In this document: in pieces, positions 28,624-37,445 of the stretch | Layout: each line of letters begins with the position of its first letter | Numbering within the stretch: the first letter of the stretch is position 1 | From: an uncultured Enterobacteriaceae bacterium | GTDB taxonomy: Bacteria; Pseudomonadota; Gammaproteobacteria; Enterobacterales; Enterobacteriaceae | Reading direction: 5' to 3' | Assembly: GCA_945271245.1 (NCBI GenBank) | Contig: CALYPF010000016.1 | Location: forward strand, 1 to 37,496 | Length of the DNA stretch: 37,496 bases | Notes under the pieces: generated by a model | What the model saw: the letters and a program-made list of their open reading frames with translations, nothing else | Told to the model about the DNA's origin: nothing | Database searches by the model: none | Position numbers and translations under genes: made by a program

Positions 28624-29478
28624 GTGCTGATTGTTGAAACTATACCGCTGCTGCGCCAGCAAATTCGCCGCTGGCGCCTCGATAATCAGCGCGTTGCGCT
28701 GGTGCCCACCATGGGCAATCTGCATGACGGGCATCTTGCCCTGGTTGATGAGGCCAGAACGCGTGCGGATATCGTCGTCGCGTCTATTTTTGTTAACCCA
28801 ATGCAGTTCGGGCAAACCGAGGATTTAGCGCACTATCCCCGCACCCTGCAACAGGATAGCGAGATGCTGAGTCACCGGGGCGTTAGCCTGATCTTTGCAC
28901 CTGCGGTACAGGAGCTTTTCCCACAGCAGATGGAAACTCAGAGCTTCGTTGAGGTGCCGGAGCTATCAACTCTGCTGGAAGGCGCCCATCGGCCCGGGCA
29001 TTTTCGCGGCGTTGCCACCATCGTGAGTAAATTATTCAATCTGATTCAGCCAGATATCGCCTGCTTCGGTGAAAAGGATTATCAACAGCTGGCGCTAATC
29101 CGCAAAATTGTTGCGGATATGAACTACGACATTGACATTATCGGCGTACCTACCGTGCGCGCTAAAGATGGCCTGGCACTCAGTTCGCGTAACGGCTATC
29201 TCACCGGCGCTGAACGTAAACGGGCACCGACCCTGTATCGCGTGATGCTGGATATTGCGGATCAATTGCATGCCGGGGCGCGTAATACCGACGAGCTACT
29301 CGCCCAGGCGGCTCAAACGCTTAATGCGCGGGGGTTCAGTAGCGATGAACTGTTTATTCGCGACGCAATAACACTACAGCCACTAACCCCACACAGCACG
29401 CAGGCGGTCATTTTAATGGCGGCCTGGCTAGGCGAGGCGCGCCTGATTGATAACCTGCTGGTTTCACTTATCGAATAG
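28624..29478 (+). CDS. panC: Pantothenate synthetase
   Basis: The 284-aa enzyme (E. coli 283) joins pantoate and beta-alanine with ATP to make pantothenate. The nucleotidyl-transfer motif [10 protein letters not shown] is at residues 28-37, FVNPMQF (HIGH-superfamily segment) follows, and [11 protein letters not shown] is the KMSKS-like loop. It begins with GTG after AGGAG at 28612-28616. The partner genes usually found here, panB upstream and panD downstream, are absent, so in this genome PanC may depend on copies elsewhere or on imported pantoate and beta-alanine. Its last 176 bases and the 62 bases after it are duplicated downstream. Confidence 0.95.
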   Translation: MLIVETIPLLRQQIRRWRLDNQRVALVPTMGNLHDGHLALVDEARTRADIVVASIFVNPMQFGQTEDLAHYPRTLQQDSEMLSHRGVSLIFAPAVQELFPQQMETQSFVEVPELSTLLEGAHRPGHFRGVATIVSKLFNLIQPDIACFGEKDYQQLALIRKIVADMNYDIDIIGVPTVRAKDGLALSSRNGYLTGAERKRAPTLYRVMLDIADQLHAGARNTDELLAQAAQTLNARGFSSDELFIRDAITLQPLTPHSTQAVILMAAWLGEARLIDNLLVSLIE

Positions 29479-29786
29479 ATAATGTGCGCCAGTACGCACA
29501 GCGCTGGACCTATTCAGTGAGGCGTCGCGGCTGCCGCAGGGCTATAAGCCCAGGCGGCTCAAACGCTTAATGCGCGGGGGTTTCGTAGCGATGCACTGTT
29601 TATTCGCGACGCAATAACACTACAGTCACTAACCCCACACAGCACGCAGGCGGTCATTTTAATGGCGGCCTGGCTAGGCGAGGCGCGCCTGATTGATAAC
29701 CTGCTGGTTTCACTTATCGAATAGATAATGTGCGCCAGTACGCGCAGCGCTGGACCTATTCAGTGAGGCGTCGCGGCTGCCGCAGG
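29303..29786. repeat. 238-bp tandem duplication of the panC 3' end
   Basis: 29303-29540 (end of panC plus 62 bases) recurs at 29549-29786, an offset of 246 bases with an 8-base joint between them. I count about five substitutions, so the copies are about 98% identical. Copy 1 ends inside the spacer with the sequence GCGGCTGCCGCAGG, and copy 2 ends with the same words. Confidence 0.95.
29549..29724 (+). pseudogene. Truncated second copy of panC (3' fragment)
   Basis: Second copy of the tandem repeat: the last ~58 codons of panC, including the stop at 29722-29724, without a start or promoter. It has small changes against the intact copy (GGTTCAGTAG to GGTTTCGTAG, GATGAAC to GATGCAC, CAGCCA to CAGTCA) and no selection for function is expected. 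Confidence 0.9.
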
Positions 29787-29790
29787 AGAG

Positions 29791-30021
29791 TTAGCTACGC
29801 AGTCCGCGTCCTCGCTGGATTAAATACCAGCACAGCCCGTAAAAGAGAGCGATAAAAATAATCAGCACGCCCACGGTCATCAGTAAACGCACGTCCGAGA
29901 CGCCCAGAAAACCATAGCGGAAGCCGCTTATCATGTAGACGATAGGGTTTAAGCGCGACAGCGCCTGAACGCCACCGGGATACGTTTTTGTCAGATGCTC
30001 CAGTTCCAGTGCATATGTCAT
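29791..30021 (-). pseudogene. In-frame fusion remnant of yadG (ATPase start) and yadH (permease end)
   Basis: A 76-codon frame begins MTYALELEHLTKTYPGGVQAL, the start of the ABC-2 exporter ATPase YadG, and passes directly at about 29958 to SRLNPIVYMISGFRYGFLG...YLIQRGRGLRS, the last ~55 residues of the permease YadH. All of the Walker A-containing ATPase and most of the permease are deleted, about 1.5 kb if the E. coli sizes hold. The product could at most be a small protein with one or two membrane segments; I treat it as a pseudogene. It keeps the yadG position, divergent from can. Confidence 0.9.
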
Positions 30022-30228
30022 AACAATGAGATTGCCCTTGCTTAGTATGTCGTTTACCCGCACTGAATGTTGAAACGCGACAGCCGCTGCCAGAACGCGC
30101 GCCCAGTAGCCTCGCTTCCTTCGGCTTCGCCTTTCATCATGCTAAGTATGGCGAGTAGGTTTCAAAAAAAGTTGAGTTGCCTTATATTACCTCAACGAAC
30201 TACTTTGGTTACAGGTTGTTAACCTTAC

Positions 30229-30891
30229 ATGAAAACAATTGATACGCTTATCAGTAACAATAAAGTCTGGTCCAAACTGCTAGTGGAAGAAGATCCTGGC
30301 TTTTTCGAACAGCTTTCGAAAGCCCAGAAGCCCCGCTTTCTTTGGATCGGTTGCTCTGATAGCCGAGTTCCCGCCGAGCGCCTCACTGGCCTGGAGCCTG
30401 GCGAACTCTTCGTCCACCGCAACGTTGCCAACCTTGTCATCCATACCGATTTAAACTGCCTTTCCGTAGTCCAGTATGCGGTCGACGTGCTGGAAGTAGA
30501 TCACATTATTATTTGCGGCCACTACGGCTGCGGCGGCGTGCAGGCGGCGGTAGAAAACCCCGAGCTTGGCCTGATCGATAACTGGCTGCTGCACATCCGC
30601 GATATCTGGTTTAAACACAGTACGCTGCTTGGAGAATTGCCGCCCGAAGAGCGCATGGATACGCTGTGCGAACTGAATGTGATGGAGCAGGTTTATAACC
30701 TTGGCCACTCAACCATTTTACAGTCCGCCTGGAAACGCGGGCAGAAAGTGTCCGTTCACGGTTGGGTATACGGCATCCACGATGGCCTGCTGCGCGATCT
30801 TGACGTCACTGCCGTTAGCCGCGCTTCGTTAGAGCAGCAATATCGCAACGGCATGTCTAACCTAAAACGCGCGCATCATAACCACAGATGA
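30229..30891 (+). CDS. can: Beta-class carbonic anhydrase Can
   Basis: The 220-aa zinc enzyme (E. coli Can/YadF 220) interconverts CO2 and bicarbonate, needed for growth in air. Zinc ligands Cys42, Asp44, His98 and Cys101 ([17 protein letters not shown]) and Arg46 are visible, matching E. coli numbering. The start ATG follows GGTTGTTAACCTTAC with only a weak Shine-Dalgarno sequence. Divergent from the yadG remnant; a perfect terminator follows 67 bases after the stop codon. Confidence 0.96.
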   Translation: MKTIDTLISNNKVWSKLLVEEDPGFFEQLSKAQKPRFLWIGCSDSRVPAERLTGLEPGELFVHRNVANLVIHTDLNCLSVVQYAVDVLEVDHIIICGHYGCGGVQAAVENPELGLIDNWLLHIRDIWFKHSTLLGELPPEERMDTLCELNVMEQVYNLGHSTILQSAWKRGQKVSVHGWVYGIHDGLLRDLDVTAVSRASLEQQYRNGMSNLKRAHHNHR

Positions 30892-30957
30892 CATCATAAG
30901 CGCCGCGGGCTTAATTACCGGCGACCACGCGCTCACCTGAGGCGTATTCGCGCTATA

Positions 30958-30984
30958 TTAAGAGGGAAACGCTCCCTCTTAACT
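30958..30984. terminator. Bidirectional hairpin terminator after can
   Basis: TTAAGAGGGA (30958-30967), loop AACGC, TCCCTCTTAA (30973-30982): a perfect 10-bp stem in the convergent space between can and hpt. Confidence 0.75.
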
Positions 30985-31140
30985 ATTTGCCTTCAAAGCT
31001 ATGCCTTTACCGCGCCTTTATAACTTATTCCAGTGTAACGGGGATATAGTGAAAACACCTTTTCCGTTGGTGCTTATTTATTAACACCTACCGTTATCCG
31101 GGAACGTCAGTAACTTCTCCGCTCGCCGGAGATCCAGATA

Positions 31141-31677
31141 TTATTCATCCAGTAAGATAACTTTGCCGATATAGGGCAAGTGGCGGTAACGCTGGGCGTA
31201 ATCGATGCCGTAACCCACAACAAACTCATCCGGGATAGAAAAACCAATGTAATCGACCATTACGTCCACTTCACGGCGGGAAGGTTTATCCAGCAGCGTA
31301 CAAATCGCCAGCGACTTAGGCTCACGCAGGCGCAGAATTTCACGAACTTTACTGAGCGTATTACCGGAATCAATGATGTCTTCAACGATAAGTACATCTT
31401 TACCGCGAATGTCTTCATCCAGATCCTTGATGATTTTCACATCCCGCGAGCTGGACATCCCGCTGCCGTAGCTGGAGGCGGTCATGAAATCAACTTCATG
31501 CGGCACCTGAACTTCCCGACACAAATCCGCCATAAAGATGAAGGAACCGCGCAATAGCCCTATTAGCACCATATCGCTCCCGCTATCGCGATAGCGCTCC
31601 GAAATTTGCTTACCCAGTTCTGCAATTCGGGCCTTAATTTTCCCTTCCGGGATCATGACTTCTACCGTATGTTTCAT
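31141..31677 (-). CDS. hpt: Hypoxanthine phosphoribosyltransferase
   Basis: The 178-aa salvage enzyme (E. coli 178) makes IMP, and less well GMP, from the bases and PRPP. The PRPP-binding loop [14 protein letters not shown] is at residues 95-108, with the flexible loop [12 protein letters not shown] (68-79) and C-terminal [22 protein letters not shown]. Start ATG 31677 opens [12 protein letters not shown], with no long upstream frame. Divergent from gcd; convergent with can. Confidence 0.96.
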   Translation of the reverse strand: MKHTVEVMIPEGKIKARIAELGKQISERYRDSGSDMVLIGLLRGSFIFMADLCREVQVPHEVDFMTASSYGSGMSSSRDVKIIKDLDEDIRGKDVLIVEDIIDSGNTLSKVREILRLREPKSLAICTLLDKPSRREVDVMVDYIGFSIPDEFVVGYGIDYAQRYRHLPYIGKVILLDE

Positions 31678-31877
31678 TTGATATAACCAACTGATTTATT
31701 TAATAGATAACTCTTTTGGCAACCGTAATTTGCGCGCTGAGAACCGTAAAGCGAAGAGTATAACAGCAAACCGCATCCCGGCGCTTCCCTTCCCGAATGC
31801 GTCATTTTTTGTGAATTATGTCACAATGGTTAATATATATAATTCATTGATACAAAAACTGTGTGAGTGTAAAAATT

Positions 31878-34265
31878 ATGGAAAATAGAAGATCGCGACG
31901 GTCGAAAGCAGTGCTGCTATCGGCCCTGTTCGCATTGGTTACAGGGCTGTTTTTGCTGGGCGGGGGCGTATGGCTTACCTCGCTGGGCGGTTCCTGGTAC
32001 TACCCTATCGCAGGGATTATCATGCTGGCGGTCGCGGTGCTGCTGTGGCGCCGCAGCGCGGGCGCGCTGTGGCTATACGCTTTCTTCCTGCTGGGAACCA
32101 TGCTCTGGGGCGTTCACGAAGCCGGCTTTGATTTCTGGGCGCTGACGCCGCGCTGCGATATCCTCGTGTTCTTTGGCATTTGGCTGCTACTGCCTTTTGT
32201 GCGGCGTAAGCTTTTCCCCTCTTCTGCTGCTACATCGTCCCTGCTGGTTTCCCTACTGATCGCAGCCGGTATATTAATCTGGGCAGGGTTTCACGATCCG
32301 CAGGAAATCAATGGCACGCTGCCTGCCGCCTCCGCGACACCCGTTGCTCAGACCGATATCGACGATGGAGACTGGCCGGCCTATGCGCGCACTCAGGAAG
32401 GGCAGCGTTACTCTCCGCTAAAGCAAATAAATGCGCACAACGTTCATCAGCTTAAGCAGGCGTGGGTTTTCCGTACCGGCGATGTGAAATTACCGAGCGA
32501 TCCCGGGGAAATCACTAACGAAGTCACGCCAATTAAAATCGGTGACACCCTTTATTTATGTACCGCGCATCAACGGCTGTACGCGCTCAATGCGGAAAAT
32601 GGTAAAGAGAAGTGGCATTTCGATCCACACCTGAAAACCGATCCTTCATTCCAGCACGTGACCTGTCGCGGCGTTTCATATCATGAGGCCACGCCGCAAA
32701 ATGCCGCAGCGGAAAATATCGCCGCCTGCCCGCGCCGCATCTTACTGCCGGTGAACGATGGCCGACTGTTTGCTCTGAACGCGGATAACGGTAAGCCCTG
32801 CGAAGATTTCGCCGATAAAGGGGTTCTCAATTTACAAAGTAATATGCCGGTGACAAAACCGGGCATGTACGAACCTACTTCTCCCCCCATCGTCACCGAT
32901 CGTGTGATTGTTATCGCCGGTGCCGTCACCGATAACTTCTCCAACCGGGAGCCGTCTGGCGTTATTCGCGGGTTTGATGTTAACAGCGGCAAGCTTCTGT
33001 GGGTGTTCGACCCCGGCGCTAAAGACCCCAACGCGATCCCGGCTGACGAGCACCACTTTACGGAAAACTCGCCGAACTCCTGGGCGCCGGCGGTGTACGA
33101 CAGCAAACGGGATATGGTCTATTTACCCACGGGCGTTACCACGCCGGATATATGGGGCGGTAACCGTACTCCGGAGCAAGAGCGCTACGCCAGTTCTATT
33201 CTGGCGCTGAACGCGACTACCGGTAAGCTTGTCTGGTCTTATCAAACGGTGCATCACGATCTTTGGGATATGGATTTACCGTCCCAGCCTACCCTTGCAG
33301 ATATCACCGATAAAGACGGTAACACGGTGCCGGTTATCTATGCGCCAGCGAAAACAGGCAACCTGTTTATGCTGGACAGACGCAACGGTAAGCTTGTAGT
33401 GCCTGCCCCCGAGCGTCCGGTTCCTCAGGGGGCCGCGAAGGGCGACCGGGTGTCAGCCACTCAGCCATTTTCGGAACTGACCTTCCGTCCTGAGAAAAAA
33501 CTTACCGATGCGGACATGTGGGGCGCCACAATGTACGACCAACTGGTATGCCGGATTATCTTTAAAGGCCTGCGCTATGACGGCACCTTTACGCCGCCCT
33601 CAGAGCAAGGAACGCTGGTTTTCCCCGGCAATTTAGGCATGTTCGAATGGGGTGGGATTTCCGTCGATCCTCAGCGCCAGGTCGCGATCGCTAACCCAAT
33701 GGCGCTACCGTTTGTCTCGCGTCTCATTCCTCGCGGCCCGGGCAACCCTATCGAGCCGCCGGCAGGCGCGCAAAGTAGCGGGACCGAATCCGGGATCCAG
33801 CCGCAATACGGCGTTCCTTACGGCGTCACGCTTAACCCCTTCCTGTCGCCGTTCGGACTGCCGTGTAAGCAACCGGCGTGGGGCTATATTTCAGGCATTA
33901 ACCTGAAAACACACCAAATTGCCTGGAAAAAACGTATCGGCACGCCGCGCGATAGCCTGCCGTTCCCGATGCCGGTGCCAGTGCCGTTTACGCTGGGTAT
34001 GCCGATGCTGGGCGGGCCCATTTCTACGGCTGGCAACGTCCTGTTTATTGGTGCAACGGCCGATAACTACCTGCGCGCTTATAACGTAACCAACGGCGAG
34101 AAACTGTGGCAGGCTCGCCTGCCTGCAGGCGGACAGGCAACGCCGATGACCTATTCCGTTAATGGCAAGCAGTATGTGGCGATCGCCGCGGGCGGGCACG
34201 GCTCCTTCGGAACAAAAATGGGCGACTATATTGTGGCCTGGACGCTTCCCGATGACGCGCACTAA
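31878..34265 (+). CDS. gcd: Membrane-bound PQQ-dependent glucose dehydrogenase
   Basis: The 795-aa enzyme (E. coli 796) oxidises glucose to gluconolactone on the periplasmic face and passes electrons to ubiquinone. Five membrane helices occupy residues 1 to about 145, then comes the beta-propeller quinoprotein domain; the catalytic Asp466 lies in HHDLWDMDLPSQP (459-471) and TGTESGIQ- and GGPISTAGN-type PQQ-fold segments are present. ATG 31878 was chosen because it gives the family MENRRSRR-like start; a GTG at 31863 has no binding site. No pqq genes are in the window, so activity depends on PQQ genes elsewhere or on environmental PQQ. Divergent from hpt. Confidence 0.96.
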   Translation: MENRRSRRSKAVLLSALFALVTGLFLLGGGVWLTSLGGSWYYPIAGIIMLAVAVLLWRRSAGALWLYAFFLLGTMLWGVHEAGFDFWALTPRCDILVFFGIWLLLPFVRRKLFPSSAATSSLLVSLLIAAGILIWAGFHDPQEINGTLPAASATPVAQTDIDDGDWPAYARTQEGQRYSPLKQINAHNVHQLKQAWVFRTGDVKLPSDPGEITNEVTPIKIGDTLYLCTAHQRLYALNAENGKEKWHFDPHLKTDPSFQHVTCRGVSYHEATPQNAAAENIAACPRRILLPVNDGRLFALNADNGKPCEDFADKGVLNLQSNMPVTKPGMYEPTSPPIVTDRVIVIAGAVTDNFSNREPSGVIRGFDVNSGKLLWVFDPGAKDPNAIPADEHHFTENSPNSWAPAVYDSKRDMVYLPTGVTTPDIWGGNRTPEQERYASSILALNATTGKLVWSYQTVHHDLWDMDLPSQPTLADITDKDGNTVPVIYAPAKTGNLFMLDRRNGKLVVPAPERPVPQGAAKGDRVSATQPFSELTFRPEKKLTDADMWGATMYDQLVCRIIFKGLRYDGTFTPPSEQGTLVFPGNLGMFEWGGISVDPQRQVAIANPMALPFVSRLIPRGPGNPIEPPAGAQSSGTESGIQPQYGVPYGVTLNPFLSPFGLPCKQPAWGYISGINLKTHQIAWKKRIGTPRDSLPFPMPVPVPFTLGMPMLGGPISTAGNVLFIGATADNYLRAYNVTNGEKLWQARLPAGGQATPMTYSVNGKQYVAIAAGGHGSFGTKMGDYIVAWTLPDDAH

Positions 34266-34500
34266 ACCGTAATTGCCGCGCGCGAACGTCCCGTTTTGCT
34301 GATAACTAACACATAACGCTGTGCTTCAGAATGCTGATGCCATGGCGTGTTGTGCGCGTGCTGATGCAAAAGCGGCTGAGTATAAAGGCGGATCACAATG
34401 GCTGATTATCCGTATTGAATGGCTGAATGTGGATATTATACCTGCCACAGAGTGCAGTATCTTTGTTTTCAGCAAACACGGAAAATCCCGGAGACCTAAG

Positions 34501-34890
34501 ATGAAGGCAGCACAGCGTATTGAACAGGCCCTGCAGCAAATAGTTTGCCAGCCAGAGCATGATGAAGCCCTGATTGCAGAGTACTTCTCACCTCACTACC
34601 AGCAGTGGGTAGATGGAAAATCGCTGGACTTTGACGGATTTGTGCAGCATATGGCGGCTGTTAAAGCGGCGACAAGCAGCGTTTGCATTGAAATACAGGC
34701 CATTGCCGAAAATGGCAATGAAGTGTTGACCCATCATCGGGTGAGCGTCGTCAAACCCGACGCAAGCGAGGCGGTAATAGATGTATTTGCTCGCTTCACC
34801 CTCTGCGAGGGAATGATCGTCCGCTGCCAGGAACTGACTTATCCACTAAGCGGAGCGGAGGAAGACCGGGATTTGGGAAGCCGACGTTAG
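34501..34890 (+). CDS. NTF2-like (SnoaL-type) small protein
   Basis: The 129-aa product begins at ATG 34501, 8-12 bases after GGAGA; a frame reaching back to 34321 has no such site and an atypical composition. The pattern of an N-terminal helix (AAQRIEQALQQIV), a FSPHYQQWVDGK segment, a second helix (FDGFVQHMAAVKAAT), then alternating beta strands (VCIEIQAIAENGNEVLTHHRVSVV, AVIDVFARFTLCEGMIVRCQELT) fits a cone-shaped NTF2 fold. Members bind small ligands or act as hydratases or isomerases; no specific role can be given. It comes after gcd, where E. coli has cueO, and precedes the molybdate-like genes. The 235 bases before it hold no clear feature. Confidence 0.65.
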   Translation: MKAAQRIEQALQQIVCQPEHDEALIAEYFSPHYQQWVDGKSLDFDGFVQHMAAVKAATSSVCIEIQAIAENGNEVLTHHRVSVVKPDASEAVIDVFARFTLCEGMIVRCQELTYPLSGAEEDRDLGSRR

Positions 34891-34896
34891 GTCAGG

Positions 34897-35010
34897 CCAT
34901 CCCGCTTTGGTGCACCACCCGTTGCGGATCGTCAATGCGTTGGGATGGGGTAAGACCAGAAACCCTTAAGGTGTAACGCCAGGTAAGGCTGGCGTTCTTC
35001 GCTGCGGAGG
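34897..35010 (+). promoter_or_regulatory. Structured leader, candidate molybdenum-cofactor (Moco) riboswitch
   Basis: CCATCCC (34897-34903) pairs with GGGATGG (34942-34948), enclosing ACCACCCGTTGCGGATC; AGACCAGAAACCCTTAAGG follows, then ACGCCAG (34976-34982) pairs with CTGGCGT (34989-34995) around GTAAGG, and GCGGAGGTTAAG ends the block 35 bases before the next start. The layout and conserved-looking strings resemble the Moco RNA motif, and the downstream gene is a molybdate-binding homologue, but this is from memory of the motif, not a covariance search. The second hairpin with TTCTT after it could also be a terminator of the NTF2-like gene. Confidence 0.45.
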
Positions 35011-35045
35011 TTAAGATACGCCTGTGATGGATTTGAGGTTTTCAC

Positions 35046-35771
35046 ATGAGCATGCCGCTGTATATTCTTGCCGCCGGAAGCCTGAAGCGAGCATTTATTC
35101 CTTTATGTCAGCAGTTCAGCGCGTCAACGGGCATCCCCGTTAAGATTGATTTTGGCCCGGCAGGCCTGCTGCGTGAGCGCATAGAGGCCGGAGAGCGCTG
35201 CGATTTATTTGCATCGGCTAATACACTGCATCCGCAAACGCTGCTAAACAGCGGACGCGCGCAGGCGGCAGAGACGTTTGCTTTTAATCGTCTCAATCTG
35301 ACGGCACGAAAAACGGCGCAGACCGAAAACGCCGACTGGCTGGCGCTGCTGGCGAACCCGGCGTTACGCCTGGGCACCTCAACGCCCGGCTGCGATCCGT
35401 CCGGAGATTACACCTGGCAGTTGTTCACGCGGCTTGAAGCGCGTTACCCGGCGCTGACGCTAAAAGCCAGGGCGCAGATGCTGGTTGGCGGAAGGGAATC
35501 CCTTTCGGTTCCGGTAGGCGAAATCGCCAGCGCGTGGCTGATTCGTCAAAACCTCACCGATCTGTTTATCGGCTACGCGCACTATGCGCAGGCGCTGGAA
35601 AACACCGACGATCTGCGCATCCTCGCGATCCCCGATGAATTCCAGACGCGCTGCGAATACCAGCTGGCGCTGATAAATGCGAACGCGGAGCCATTGGCGC
35701 GGTTCATCGTCGGCCCCGACGGGCAGACATTTTTACGTCAGGCAGGCTTTTTAACGCTCGATGGTGAATAA
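35046..35771 (+). CDS. ModA/WtpA-type molybdate-binding-like protein without signal peptide
   Basis: The 241-aa product has the type II periplasmic-binding fold start LYILAAGSLKRAFIPLCQQF, then IDFGPAGLLRERIEAGERCDLFASAN, a pattern of molybdate/tungstate-binding proteins (Ala-Gly-Ser and Pro-Ala-Gly loops would hold the oxyanion), and LGTSTPGCDPSGDYTWQLF in the second lobe. No export signal precedes it: the start ATG 35046 follows GAGG and the protein begins at the first strand, so it is probably cytosolic and may be a sensor or storage protein. It ends 21 bases inside the convergent ATPase gene. The substrate is inferred from the family. Confidence 0.75.
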   Translation: MSMPLYILAAGSLKRAFIPLCQQFSASTGIPVKIDFGPAGLLRERIEAGERCDLFASANTLHPQTLLNSGRAQAAETFAFNRLNLTARKTAQTENADWLALLANPALRLGTSTPGCDPSGDYTWQLFTRLEARYPALTLKARAQMLVGGRESLSVPVGEIASAWLIRQNLTDLFIGYAHYAQALENTDDLRILAIPDEFQTRCEYQLALINANAEPLARFIVGPDGQTFLRQAGFLTLDGE

Positions 35772-36503
35772 AGGGACTATCACCTGGCGCGGATAATTCT
35801 CCAGCGTCAGGGTGCGAACCGGCACGCCGTAGGCGTCCAGCAGATGTTTCTCCGTTACGATTTCCGGCGTTTCTCCTGCCAGCCATTTTCCCTCTGGCAA
35901 TAGCAGCAGCGTATGGCTTGCGACCTGCAACGCATGCGTCGGATCGTGAGTGGTAAAAATGACGCTGCGCTGCTGGCGATGCGCCAGATGGCTGATGAGC
36001 TGTAACACCACCTGCTGGTTCGACAAATCAAGCGCGGAGCAGGGCTCGTCGAGCAAAATATTCTGGCTGCCGCTGACCAGCGCGCGCGCGATCATCACCA
36101 GCTGCTGCTGGCCGCCGGAGAGTGCACCAAACGTCCGGCCCGCCAGTGAACCGATACTGAGCTGCTCCAGGGCGAGCATGACCTGTCGCTTATCTTCCAC
36201 CGTTGGCTGAGAAAAGAGCCCGACGTGACGGGCGCGGCCCATCAGCACTACATCCTGAACCTGCCAGGCAAAGGCCGGATGGAACGACTGCGGGACGATG
36301 CTCACGCCGCCTTCCACCGTCAGCTTGCCACCCAGCGCGGGCAGAGCCCCGGTAAATGTCTCCAGCAATGTGCTTTTCCCACGCCCGTTGGCACCGAGCA
36401 CGGCCCAGATGTCTCCGGGCTGGCAGGTAAAACTCAGCGGCGAAAACAGCGGACTGCCGTGGCCGTACAGCAATTCACTGACGGATAAAGAGGCGGCAAT
36501 CAT
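35751..36503 (-). CDS. ABC transporter ATPase, FecE/BtuD-like (possible molybdate or metal-chelate uptake)
   Basis: The 250-aa ATPase has Walker A GANGRGKST (37-45), signature LSGGQ (128-132), Walker B ILLDEP (149-154) and the H-loop FTTHDPTHAL. Start ATG 36503 shares ATGA with the permease stop, giving MIAASLSVSELLYGHG; longer frames run through the permease gene. FecCD-type ATPases serve siderophores, B12, haem, or molybdate (MolC of Haemophilus); the convergent molybdate-binding-like gene favours molybdate, but the sequence does not prove it. The last 21 bases overlap the convergent gene at 35751-35771. Confidence 0.85.
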   Translation of the reverse strand: MIAASLSVSELLYGHGSPLFSPLSFTCQPGDIWAVLGANGRGKSTLLETFTGALPALGGKLTVEGGVSIVPQSFHPAFAWQVQDVVLMGRARHVGLFSQPTVEDKRQVMLALEQLSIGSLAGRTFGALSGGQQQLVMIARALVSGSQNILLDEPCSALDLSNQQVVLQLISHLAHRQQRSVIFTTHDPTHALQVASHTLLLLPEGKWLAGETPEIVTEKHLLDAYGVPVRTLTLENYPRQVIVPLFTIER

Positions 36504-37445
36504 CGGGCACTCCTGCGGTTGCTGTAGATCAGCAAAAAGGTGAACACCGGCGCGCCGACCAGCGCGGTGATGATGCCGATCGGGATTTCGGCGGCGGTCA
36601 GCGTGCGGGCCAAGTCGTCTACAGCCACCATAAACGCGCCGCCAAGCCAGAAGGCGGTCGGCAGCAGGCGGCGATGATCGGCTCCCACGAATAATCGCGC
36701 CAGATGCGGGATCACCAGCCCGGTCCAGGCAATGCTGCCGCTGACGGCAACCTGAGCGGCGACCAGCAATGCGCAGCATATCAGTACGACTCGCCGTAAT
36801 GACCTGACCGACACGCCAAGCGCACGGGCATCTTTTTCATCCAACGACAGCAGGTTGATGCGCCAGCGCAGGGCGAACAAAACGCCACCGGCTAGCAGGA
36901 CGGGCACAACGATCAGCGAGATTTTATGCCAGCTGGCGGTGGCGAAGCTGCCGAGCAGCCAGAAGACGATGTTCGGCAGCACTTCTTCGGTATCCGCCAT
37001 GTACTGCATCAGGCTCACCAGTGCGGCGAAAAAGCCGCTGAGAATAATGCCGGAGAGGATCAGCACCAGCGTGCTTTCGCGCCCCTGGAGCGTGGCTATC
37101 AGATACACCAGCCCGAGCGCTGCCAGGCCAAACCCAAAGGTAGAGCCCATCATCAGCAAGGGGCTCAGCCCCAGAAGGATCGCCAGCGTGCCGCCGAAAG
37201 CGGCCCCGGACGTCACGCCGATAATGTGCGGATCAACCAGAGGGTTGCGAAACACGCCCTGCAAAGTGGCACCGCTGAGTCCCAGCGCGGCACCGCACAT
37301 AAATGCCATCAGCACGCGCGGCAGACGTACTGACCAGACGATCTGGCTGGCGATATCCGCCTGTTGCTGAGGATGAAGCAGGCGTGAAATCACCTCGCTC
37401 AGCGGCAGGTGATACTGACCGAGACAGAGGGAAATCAACGCCAGC
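36500..37445 (-). pseudogene. FecCD-type permease, 5' end removed by the IS
   Basis: The reading frame is open from the IS boundary (37445) to the stop at 36500: about 315 codons of a polytopic permease with the FecCD segment RNPLVDPHIIGVTSGAAFGG and ending LIYSNRRSAR. Full-length members have about 330-350 residues, with a first membrane helix upstream of LALISLCLGQ; here the codons before CAG-CTG-GCG are replaced by the IS end. A TTG at 37438 could serve as a start, but no binding site is seen, so the gene is probably inactive unless transcription and translation come from the IS. Function is probably as for its ATPase partner. Confidence 0.8.
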
